From Mycobacterium sp. (GTDB lineage: Bacteria > Actinomycetota > Actinomycetes > Mycobacteriales > Mycobacteriaceae), in contig JAHFVB010000408.1 in the NCBI GenBank assembly GCA_023264755.1, positions 1-5,039 of the forward strand: 5,039 nucleotides of DNA, in the 5' to 3' direction. The position numbers and the translations under genes are program-made. Shown here piece after piece: positions 1-4,707 of the stretch. The notes beneath the pieces are model-generated. The model searched no databases. It was not told the DNA's origin and worked only from the letters and a program-made list of their open reading frames with translations. Every line of letters starts with the position of its first letter. Within the stretch, counting starts at the first letter, position 1.

Positions 1-195
1 GCGCTGGATGCGCTGGGTCGCCGGATCGGCCGGGCGTTGCGGAGCGCGAAACTGCCGGGTCGGCGGCTCCGGTTGGCCGTGGTGTGGAAGGCGGGTGGTC
101 GGAGGCTCGGGGCGGACCGGCTCGCCACGATCGTCCGGCCGGCGCGGACCCTGCGGCGGAATGGTCACCTGGCTGATTCTGCCTCAGCGCAGTGA
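1..195 (+). CDS. C-terminal part of an unidentified protein (5' end outside window)
   Basis: The reading frame is open from base 1 to a TGA at 193-195 and gives 64 residues beginning ALDALGRRIG and ending HLADSASAQ. Third codon positions are strongly G or C up to about base 159, as expected for coding DNA here, and weaken in the last eleven codons. The segment is basic and Arg/Leu/Ala-rich, with a hydrophobic patch (RLRLAVVWKAGG) that could be a strand or the start of a helix. I do not recognise the family, and too little is present to assign a function. It converges on the oxidoreductase remnant at 256-498. The last codons may be out of frame, because another frame looks more codon-like after about base 160 and ends at 259 (see findings). 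Confidence 0.55.
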   Translation, partial: ALDALGRRIGRALRSAKLPGRRLRLAVVWKAGGRRLGADRLATIVRPARTLRRNGHLADSASAQ

Positions 196-255
196 CGGGG
201 ACCACGAACTGGTCGCAACGCGTGCCGGCGCTCAGCCGACAGAGGTGCTGGAGGA

Positions 256-498
256 CTAGCTGGTCTTGACCACGAGTTTGCCGACGTTCTTTCCGTCGAA
301 CAGCATGTTGATCGCCGTCGGCAGCCGCTCGAAGCCCTCCACGACCGTCTCCAACGGCACGAACCTGCCTCGGCGATAGTCCGGCGAGCTCCCCGATCGC
401 CTGTGGAGCCCGGTCGAAGTGGTCGAGTACGACGACACCCTGCAGCGTGACGCGCGGACCGAGACCGCACGGTACTCGCGGCGCGGCTCTGCGTTGCC
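256..498 (-). pseudogene. Frameshifted C-terminal remnant of an NADP-dependent MDR oxidoreductase
   Basis: Read on the - strand, this stretch carries the C-terminal end of a medium-chain dehydrogenase/reductase of the zinc-independent, curcumin-reductase-like NADP-dependent group. The closing segment RFVPLETVVEGFERL followed by MLFDGKNVGKLVVKTS ends at a TAG (256-258). It is typical of this group, in which a Gly-Lys-Leu-Val-Val strand closes the catalytic domain. The preceding piece, VTLQGVVVLDHFDRAPQAIG and then ELAG, is also typical but lies in another frame (about 380-453). Joining the two needs about two lost bases, near 378-380 and near 369. A further shift near 453-460 may join an upstream piece beginning GNAEPRREYR. 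The whole N-terminal part and the NADP-binding Rossmann core are missing; the lipoprotein gene stop lies two bases beyond the remnant. I infer a decayed gene with its 5' portion deleted. No function is expected. Confidence 0.7.
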
Positions 499-499
499 G

Positions 500-1204
500 T
501 TACGCCTTCGAGTTCAGTAGTTCGTCGATCTTGGTCAGCCGCTGGTCGACGAGCTTCTGATTGTCGATGGACCGGTCCGAAGAACACGTCACTATCTGCG
601 CGACCACGTTCGCCTTGGCGATCACCGCGAAGTCGCAAAGCCATTGGTCATCAATGATTCTCGTCGTCCAGTGCGCGACAGTCGGAACGGCCGGAAGCAG
701 GGGGCCCGTCGTCACGGCCAGCTTCTTGCCGTCGGCGCCCCACGCGGTGACCGTGCGCTGGCAGGCCGTCACTTGCTTTCGCACCGAGTCCAGGAAGGCC
801 TCCGCGTCGAAGTTCCGCGGATAGGTGGCCGACACCTCGAGCAGCTGATGCTGATCATGCACCGCGTCCTGCTGGGTGCGGGCCTCGCGGCCGGTGTAGT
901 CGGGCGGGAACAGCGGATGGGTCCCGTAGGCCGTCGCCCCCAAGCAGCCGGCCGGATCGGCCCCGACGAACAGCGCTGCGTGCATGTCGGATTCGATCAG
1001 GGGAAAACCCGGTGTCACCGAAAGCGCCGCCGAAGGGGTTAGCAAGTCGGGCAGCTGCGCGGGCAGGATGGCCCCCGCCGAGCCCGCGCCCGTGGGCGCT
1101 GCGTTCGGAACCCCGGCGACAGTGGTACGGCAGCCGGTGAGTGCGACCAGGCCGACGGTAGCGGCCAGCAGGTATCCCCGAGTGCGGCGGCTTCCCTTGG
1201 GCAC
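500..1204 (-). CDS. Lipoprotein with PknH-like extracellular sensor domain
   Basis: The product is a 234-residue exported lipoprotein. Residues 1-24 form a lipoprotein signal peptide: a basic stretch (KGSRRTRG), a hydrophobic core, and the lipobox LTG-Cys25. A Pro/Ala/Gly-rich linker to about residue 65 follows. The rest resembles the PknH_C sensor domain found on the mycobacterial Ser/Thr kinase PknH and on several Lpp/Lpq/Lpr lipoproteins. Four mature cysteines (87, 148, 190, 207), including the W-x-C and V-T-C pair late in the domain, match the two disulfides of that fold. The ligand of these domains is unknown. I chose the GTG at 1204 because a strong Shine-Dalgarno stretch (GAGGGGGG, 1218-1211) sits six bases upstream and it gives a normal signal peptide. 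The in-frame TTG at 1243 would place the ribosome site inside the gene. It is divergent from the secreted-protein gene at 1391. Family is fairly sure; specific role is unknown. Confidence 0.85.
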   Translation of the reverse strand: MPKGSRRTRGYLLAATVGLVALTGCRTTVAGVPNAAPTGAGSAGAILPAQLPDLLTPSAALSVTPGFPLIESDMHAALFVGADPAGCLGATAYGTHPLFPPDYTGREARTQQDAVHDQHQLLEVSATYPRNFDAEAFLDSVRKQVTACQRTVTAWGADGKKLAVTTGPLLPAVPTVAHWTTRIIDDQWLCDFAVIAKANVVAQIVTCSSDRSIDNQKLVDQRLTKIDELLNSKA

Positions 1205-1210
1205 CGGCGG

Positions 1211-1218
1211 CCCCCCTC
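1211..1218 (-). promoter_or_regulatory. Ribosome binding site deciding the lipoprotein start
   Basis: On the - strand this reads GAGGGGGG, six bases before the GTG at 1204-1202. It is the strongest Shine-Dalgarno-like element near the 5' end of the lipoprotein gene, and it supports the GTG start over the upstream in-frame TTG at 1243. Confidence 0.6.
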
Positions 1219-1380
1219 GTCTGTCGCTCCCATCATCGAACAACCAGGCGCCTCGCGTCGAGCAGGCAGCCGGAGGTGGTCGGACGTACCCGGGCGTAGT
1301 TGGAATTGCGGCCGGCGCAGCGCTGGTCCCCGCCGAACGGGCTGCTCGGGTTAGGCTGGTCGCGGTCGGACTATTCGTTT

Positions 1381-1386
1381 GGAGAG
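1381..1386 (+). promoter_or_regulatory. Ribosome binding site of the small secreted protein
   Basis: GGAGAG lies just upstream of the ATG at 1391, with six bases between GGAG and the start codon. It supports the ATG rather than the in-frame TTG at 1379, which would overlap this site. Confidence 0.6.
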
Positions 1387-1390
1387 CTCA

Positions 1391-1702
1391 ATGGTTAGCG
1401 TGAAGCGCGGAATGCTCGTCTTCGCATGTGCGGCGGCGTTCGCTGCCTCGCCGTTGGTCGTCGCCGCGCCGGCGACCGCCAAGGACTGCCCGTGGGGCAC
1501 CGTGCCCACGAAGTTCGACGGAGTGTGCGTCCAGGGCCAGTCCGGCGGATTCGGTGCGCCCGGTACGGTCCTCGTCCCCGACGCCTCCCCGGTCGGACCC
1601 TCTATCAGCCCCAACCCCGCGGGCGTCGGATCGGTGAACGGCATTCCGTGCACGCCCGAGCACTACGGGACGTGCTACGGAATGATCCAAAACGGCGGCT
1701 GA
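1391..1702 (+). CDS. Small secreted four-cysteine protein of unknown function
   Basis: The product is 103 residues long. Residues 1-30 are a classical Sec signal peptide: a basic start (VSVKRG), a long Ala/Val/Phe core, and APATA before a likely cleavage between Ala30 and Lys31. The mature chain of about 73 residues has four cysteines (33, 46, 87, 95), enough for two disulfides. It also has a Gly/Pro/Ser/Val-rich middle with no obvious globular motif and a distinctive end around IPCTPEHYGTCYGM. I recall this C-terminal pattern from small uncharacterised secreted proteins of mycobacteria, but I cannot name a gene or function. The ATG at 1391 has a good ribosome site. The gene is divergent from the sensor lipoprotein and converges on the VOC gene with six bases between the stop codons. 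That the product is exported is well supported; its role is unknown. Confidence 0.8.
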   Translation: MVSVKRGMLVFACAAAFAASPLVVAAPATAKDCPWGTVPTKFDGVCVQGQSGGFGAPGTVLVPDASPVGPSISPNPAGVGSVNGIPCTPEHYGTCYGMIQNGG

Positions 1703-1708
1703 TCCCGT

Positions 1709-2107
1709 TCAGGCGCGAAACTTCGCGCGCGCTGCTTCGGTGACCGGGGTGAAGAGATTCACCAGGTTGCCGTCGGGATCGCGGAACAGCATCGAGCGGT
1801 TGCCCCACGGCATGGTCGTGGGTGGCTGAACCCACTGGTCGACCATCGGCTCGATTCGTTCGTACTCGCCGTCGACGTCCTCTACCTTGAACTCGATGAT
1901 CACGGTGTGGTTGTCGGCCGGGCGTGCGCAGTCTTCGCCGAATAGCTGCGTCGTCCTGGTATGGCCGATCGCCAGCGTGCACGACGGCAACACGAGTTCG
2001 GCGAAGTCGGGGGTATGGCGCATCGCGCCGACGCCCGTGACCTGCTCGTAGAACTGCACGACGGGTTCTAGGTCATCGGTGATCATGCGGATGGAGACGA
2101 GGTCCAT
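1709..2107 (-). CDS. VOC-family (glyoxalase/bleomycin-resistance fold) protein
   Basis: The 132-residue length is right for a single vicinal-oxygen-chelate subunit made of two beta-alpha-beta-beta-beta modules. Visible landmarks are the first strand and helix (LVSIRMITDDLEPVVQFYEQV, residues 3-23), the central strand IIEFKVEDVD (70-79) and the closing hairpin MLFRDPDGNLVNLFTP (106-121), which carries the classic DPDGN turn. Members include glyoxalases, dioxygenases, isomerases and drug-binding proteins. The usual metal ligands look incomplete: Ser5 sits where many members have His, and Asn117 where many have Glu, while Glu72 is present. Metal-independent binding or an unusual metal site is therefore possible. 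The ATG at 2107 is preceded by a good ribosome site (GAGAGGAAG). The gene diverges from a TetR regulator across a palindrome that overlaps its probable -10 box, so it is probably the target of that regulator. Substrate is unknown. Confidence 0.85.
   Translation of the reverse strand: MDLVSIRMITDDLEPVVQFYEQVTGVGAMRHTPDFAELVLPSCTLAIGHTRTTQLFGEDCARPADNHTVIIEFKVEDVDGEYERIEPMVDQWVQPPTTMPWGNRSMLFRDPDGNLVNLFTPVTEAARAKFRA
1713..1728 (+). terminator. GC hairpin after the secreted-protein gene
   Basis: GCGCGAA (1713-1719) pairs with TTCGCGC (1722-1728); in practice this is a six-base-pair stem with a four-base loop. It begins 11 bases past the stop of the small secreted protein and lies in the last codons of the convergent VOC gene. 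There is no U-tract, which is common for actinobacterial terminator-like hairpins. It may end transcription of the + strand gene. This is an inference from structure only. Confidence 0.35.
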
Positions 2108-2132
2108 GGCTTCCTCTCAAGTGTGTCAGCGA

Positions 2133-2169
2133 GTCATAACGCTACGAAACAGTAGCGTAGCGTTGTGAC
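2133..2169. promoter_or_regulatory. Probable TetR operator in the divergent VOC/TetR promoter
   Basis: The arms GTCATAACGCTA (2133-2144) and TAGCGTTGTGAC (2158-2169) are inverted repeats matching at 11 of 12 positions around a 13-base centre. Nested in it is a second, perfect inverted repeat: ACGCTAC (2139-2145) and GTAGCGT (2152-2158), with a six-base spacer GAAACA. The nested repeat resembles typical TetR sites. The element lies between the VOC start (2107) and the TetR start (2181). It covers TATGAC (2138-2133 on the - strand), a possible -10 box of the VOC gene. I infer that the TetR protein binds here and represses both genes. The overlap of two palindromes could hold two dimers. Confidence 0.6.
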
Positions 2170-2180
2170 AGAATGACTCC

Positions 2181-2804
2181 GTGCCCAGTGGTGGAACCGA
2201 CGACTCAGCCCGCACCGGTTCCGACGACTCGGGCCGGGACGCCCGCGTGCGGCGTTCGCGAGCCCGAGTACTGACCACGGCCTTCGACCTGCTCGGCGAG
2301 AGCGGAGTGAGTGGATTCACCATCGACGAAGTGGCGAGCCGCTCGGGGGTCGCAAAGACCACCATCTACCGACAGTGGGCCTCCCGGGAGGCCTTGGTGC
2401 TCGAAGCCGCCGCGCGGATCAGCGCAGCGGTGGAGGTTCCCGATACCGGCTCCGTACTCGGTGACGCCAAGGTGTTGCTGAACAACCTCGGCCACCTACT
2501 CGGCACCGCCCGGTGGGCCTCGGTGGTGCCGTCGATCGTCGACGTCGCCGAACGCGATCCAGCATTCGCCACCATCCACGGCACGATCCAGCGCGGACAC
2601 GCCGCCCCCCTGCGCGAGGTACTCGTACGCGCCGCAGCGCGAGGCGAGCTGTCCCCAACGGCAGACCCCGCCTACCTCGTCTCTGCCCTGATCGGCCCGC
2701 TGTATTACCGCCGTTGGTTCAGCCGCGAACCAATCGACGAGCGATTCGTCGCCCAACTGGTAACCGACGTGCTCGGCGAACGGGTCATCACCGCTGCGCC
2801 CTGA
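2181..2804 (+). CDS. TetR-family transcriptional regulator
   Basis: The product is 207 residues, the usual size for TetR regulators. A polar, low-complexity tail (residues 2-22) precedes the DNA-binding domain. The helix-turn-helix is clear: GFTIDEVASRSGVAKTTIYR (45-64), followed by QWASREALVLEA. The C-terminal ligand and dimer domain (about 95-200) resembles the TetR_C_11 type, ending in LIGPLYYRRWFSREPIDERF (170-189). The GTG at 2181 has no convincing ribosome site. CAGAAT (2169-2174) has an A and a T where a -10 box needs them and would start transcription about at the GTG, so the mRNA may be leaderless. Alternatively the start may be a later codon, since the first twenty residues are not conserved-looking. 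The gene probably represses itself and the divergent VOC gene through the palindrome at 2133-2169. The inducer cannot be read from the sequence. Confidence 0.9.
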   Translation: MPSGGTDDSARTGSDDSGRDARVRRSRARVLTTAFDLLGESGVSGFTIDEVASRSGVAKTTIYRQWASREALVLEAAARISAAVEVPDTGSVLGDAKVLLNNLGHLLGTARWASVVPSIVDVAERDPAFATIHGTIQRGHAAPLREVLVRAAARGELSPTADPAYLVSALIGPLYYRRWFSREPIDERFVAQLVTDVLGERVITAAP

Positions 2805-2817
2805 GTCGTAAACCCAT

Positions 2818-2839
2818 GCAGTTCAGTGGCTTTCACTGC
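2818..2839. terminator. Weak hairpin between convergent TetR and menC-like genes
   Basis: Two competing short stems can form here: CAGTG (2824-2828) with CACTG (2834-2838), loop of five; or GCAGT (2818-2822) with ACTGC (2835-2839), loop of twelve. The site begins 14 bases after the TetR stop codon and overlaps the menC-like stop codon at 2833-2835, where a bidirectional terminator would be expected. The stems are short and no U-tract follows, so the assignment is tentative. Confidence 0.25.
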
Positions 2840-3810
2840 TCCACTAGCCGACGCAACCGCTGCCGCCACATGGCGAGCCTGCTGGGATCGGTGAGTGCGT
2901 AACGCGCCACCAGCTCGCCAGCCGGGGCAGGCGGCATGGGTGCCACCGGAAGATGCCCAGCATTGGGCACGAGCGAACGACCCGCACTGACGACGTCCCC
3001 CGACAGCCACGGCCTGGTACCCAACCCACAGGCGAAGGGCAGTTCCGGAAGCGCACCGGCCAGGGCCAGCCCGGCGGCCAGACCCACGCTGGTCTCCAGT
3101 GCACCCGACACCACGCACGGCAGCCCGATTCGTTCGCCGACTCTCAGCGCGCGGCGGACCCCGCCCAGGGGCCCGGTCTTGAGCACGGCGACGTCTGCCG
3201 CATCGACCCACCGCACTCCGCCCGGCGCTCCCCCCGCCTCGCCGGTCGAATACGCGGCCACGTCGACGGCGATCCGCTCGTCGACCTCGAGGCGGACGGC
3301 GGCCAGCTCGGCCGCGGCGCGGCACGGGTCCTGCACGTACTCGAGGTCACCGGCCGCGCCCCCCAACGCACGGATCGCGCGCACCGCCTCGTCGACGTCC
3401 CACCCGCCGCCGGCGAGGCAGCGGATGGCGCCCCCCGGTCCCAGCGCAGCGCGCACCGCCTCCACTCGAGCCACGTCCGCGGCCAAGGAGCCCGACTGCT
3501 CGGCGACGACGACATCGGCGGTGGCACATCCCGAGTCCGCCACCAGCTGGTGCGCCGCCTCCGGGTCGATAGCTGGTACGGACACACTGACGGGCACGCG
3601 ACCACGGATCGTGTCTGGCCACCCCACCGTGCCCGGCTCGGTGGCGGCCGTCAGCCACGCGGCGGCGTCACCGTCACCCGACGGACTGAATTCGCCCCAG
3701 CCCTGCGGACCTTCGAGCAGCATGCCCTCGCGAATGAAGGGGCCGCCGTTCCGAGTCACCGCCGGTATGGCGAAGGCCAGCGCGCGGTCGAAGTCGATCA
3801 GTGTCCTCAT
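2833..3810 (-). CDS. menC: MenC-family (o-succinylbenzoate synthase-like) protein with degenerate active site
   Basis: The product has 325 residues, normal for actinobacterial MenC, which dehydrates SHCHC to o-succinylbenzoate in menaquinone synthesis. The fold is recognisable throughout: the N-terminal capping domain (MRTLIDFDRA, EGPQGWGEF), then an enolase-type barrel with VLKTGPLGGVRRAL (209-222), ALETSVGLAAGLALAGALPE (237-256) and ACGLGTR (260-266). The catalytic set is broken. The Lys of the KxK strand is Val101 (TADVVVA), the first metal Asp is Leu132 (RCLAGGGW instead of RCDANGGW), and the second metal ligand Glu is Gln160 (EYVQDPC instead of E-Y/F-x-EQPC). Only the third metal Asp (183) and the last Lys (211) remain; the DES motif reads DVA and the substrate-loop RFRG region reads RNGG. 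The frame is intact with normal codon bias. I chose ATG 3810; an in-frame TTG lies at 3819. It is probably a non-catalytic or repurposed paralog. Confidence 0.85.
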   Translation of the reverse strand: MRTLIDFDRALAFAIPAVTRNGGPFIREGMLLEGPQGWGEFSPSGDGDAAAWLTAATEPGTVGWPDTIRGRVPVSVSVPAIDPEAAHQLVADSGCATADVVVAEQSGSLAADVARVEAVRAALGPGGAIRCLAGGGWDVDEAVRAIRALGGAAGDLEYVQDPCRAAAELAAVRLEVDERIAVDVAAYSTGEAGGAPGGVRWVDAADVAVLKTGPLGGVRRALRVGERIGLPCVVSGALETSVGLAAGLALAGALPELPFACGLGTRPWLSGDVVSAGRSLVPNAGHLPVAPMPPAPAGELVARYALTDPSRLAMWRQRLRRLVEQ

Positions 3811-3912
3811 TTGAGTCAAAAGCTATCGGACGCATTCCGCCCGCTGCGCGGGCCCGCCGGTTCGACGAATTCGTGCCGGAGGTCGCCCCACGGCTGCGCT
3901 AGCGTCGAACCC
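3811..3912. promoter_or_regulatory. Divergent promoter region between menC-like and CPBP genes
   Basis: These 102 bases hold both promoters. For the - strand gene, TAGCTT (3825-3820) fits TANNNT and ends nine bases before the ATG. For the + strand gene, TAGCGT (3900-3905) ends seven bases before the ATG. Both would give mRNAs with almost no leader, in line with the lack of ribosome sites. Between them are two palindromes: GCCCGC (3839-3844) with GCGGGC (3848-3853), and the perfect ten-base ACGAATTCGT (3865-3874). Either could be an operator controlling both genes, but no regulator can be named. Confidence 0.4.
3900..3905 (+). promoter_or_regulatory. -10 box for a probable leaderless CPBP mRNA
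   Basis: TAGCGT matches the mycobacterial TANNNT -10 pattern and ends seven bases before the ATG at 3913, so transcription should start at or within a base or two of the start codon. No Shine-Dalgarno sequence is present upstream, which agrees with leaderless translation. No -35 box is seen at the usual distance. Confidence 0.5.
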
Positions 3913-4680
3913 ATGCCAGCCGAGCAAGACCACTACCCCGGCACCTTCGAACCGAACCCGACGAGTGAAGTGCCGCCAGTTGATTCATCACCTCGGACCC
4001 CTCGTTGGGGACTCGGGGCCTTCCTTCTGGTCGAGCTCGTCTTCGTGGCGGTCTCGCTGTCGTTCCTCCCGCTGTTCGTCCACGGCAAGCCGAAGTCGGC
4101 CGCGACGCTGGCCCTGACGGTCGTCGTCCCGACACTCGCTGCGGCCGGATTGGCAATTGCCATCACGCGGCTACGCGGCAACGGGCCTCGCGTGGACCTG
4201 AAGCTGCAATGGTCGGTTCGGGGACTCGGGCTTGGGCTGTTGTTCGGGTTCGGAGGGCTCTTCCTGACGTTGCCGGCCTCGATGATCTACCTGAAGATCG
4301 TCGGCCCGAACGCGAATTCCGCGGCGGGTGCGTTGTTCGGCGAGGTGCGGGCCTCGTGGGCCTGGGCCATCGTCGTCTTTCTCATCGTGGCCGTCGTCGC
4401 ACCGTGCTGCGAAGAGATCGTCTATCGCGGATTGCTCTGGGGTGCCCTGGAACGCCGCTGGGGACGATGGGTGGCCTTGACCGTCAGCACCGTGGTGTTC
4501 GCGCTGGCCCATCTCGAGCTCATGCGGATCCCACTGCTGCTGGTGGTGGCCATCCCCATCGCACTGGCCCGGCTGTACTCCGGCAGTCTCCTGGCGAGCA
4601 TCGTCGCGCACCAGGTGACCAACCTCCTACCGGGGCTCATCATCATGTTCGGACTGGTGGGAGCCCTCCCAGCGCACTGA
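3913..4680 (+). CDS. CPBP-family intramembrane metalloprotease
   Basis: The 255-residue product is a multi-pass membrane protein of the CPBP (CAAX protease and bacteriocin-processing, Abi) family. A Pro-rich cytoplasmic tail (1-31) precedes about seven hydrophobic segments, roughly 33-55, 63-85, 103-127, 148-166, 187-203, 205-222 and 226-250. All three family motifs are present in order: EE-x-x-x-R (CCEEIVYRG, Glu167, Glu168, Arg172), F-x-x-x-H (FALAH, Phe196, His200) and H-x-x-x-N (HQVTN, His233, Asn237). The Glu and His residues form the presumed metal-dependent active site within the membrane, so the enzyme looks active. Actinobacterial members have no well-established substrate. The ATG at 3913 is chosen because a -10 box sits just upstream; the open frame extends far further upstream only by chance, antisense to the menC-like gene. 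It converges on the ripD-like gene. Confidence 0.9.
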   Translation: MPAEQDHYPGTFEPNPTSEVPPVDSSPRTPRWGLGAFLLVELVFVAVSLSFLPLFVHGKPKSAATLALTVVVPTLAAAGLAIAITRLRGNGPRVDLKLQWSVRGLGLGLLFGFGGLFLTLPASMIYLKIVGPNANSAAGALFGEVRASWAWAIVVFLIVAVVAPCCEEIVYRGLLWGALERRWGRWVALTVSTVVFALAHLELMRIPLLLVVAIPIALARLYSGSLLASIVAHQVTNLLPGLIIMFGLVGALPAH

Positions 4681-4706
4681 GCGGCCGGCGACTTCCGCGC
4701 CGCCGC
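4681..4706. terminator. Bidirectional GC hairpin between convergent CPBP and ripD-like genes
   Basis: GCGGC-C-GGCG (4681-4690) folds back on CGC-C-GCCGC (4698-4706): five base pairs, one bulged C at 4686, four more pairs, and a seven-base loop (4691-4697). It fills nearly all of the 27-base gap between the stop codons of two convergent genes. This is where a shared terminator is expected. There is no U-tract on either side, as is usual for actinobacterial terminators. Confidence 0.5.
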
Positions 4707-4707
4707 G

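Larger units (their letters stand above)
1205..1390. promoter_or_regulatory. Divergent promoter region between lipoprotein and secreted-protein genes
   Basis: These 186 bases separate two divergently transcribed genes for exported proteins, so both promoters should lie here. On the + strand, TAGGCT (1352-1357) fits the actinobacterial TANNNT -10 pattern and would start transcription near 1364, leaving a leader of about 27 bases with its own ribosome site. I see no convincing -35 box, no clear -10 box for the - strand gene and no convincing operator. The promoter reading is an inference from pattern only. Confidence 0.35.

Noticed and set aside
165..644. A 159-codon open frame on the - strand across the remnant and the end of the lipoprotein gene.
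   Set aside because: It is Arg/Ser-rich with no family signature and overlaps the real lipoprotein frame; it is a shadow.
1205..1243. TTG start extending the lipoprotein by 13 residues.
   Set aside because: The extension would contain the strong ribosome site and add an acidic, non-signal-like leader (FDDGSD) ahead of a normal lipoprotein signal peptide.
2705..3325. A 206-codon - strand frame overlapping the menC-like gene.
   Set aside because: Arg/Gly-rich composition with no recognisable motif; it is an out-of-frame reading of the menC-like gene and of the TetR antisense.
2936..3814. A 292-codon open frame on the + strand opposite the menC-like gene.
   Set aside because: The translation is Ser/Pro/Ala/Thr-rich low complexity, typical of antisense frames in GC-rich DNA, and the opposite strand encodes a recognisable family.
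3839..3853. The GCCCGC/GCGGGC repeat as an intrinsic terminator.
   Set aside because: It lies between two divergent starts, where no transcript needs ending; an operator or chance GC repeat is more likely.
2953..4680. A 575-codon open frame on the + strand covering the antisense of the menC-like gene and running into the CPBP gene.
   Set aside because: The part before 3913 is an Arg/Gly/His-rich shadow of the menC-like gene. The membrane protease begins at the ATG at 3913, which has its own -10 box.
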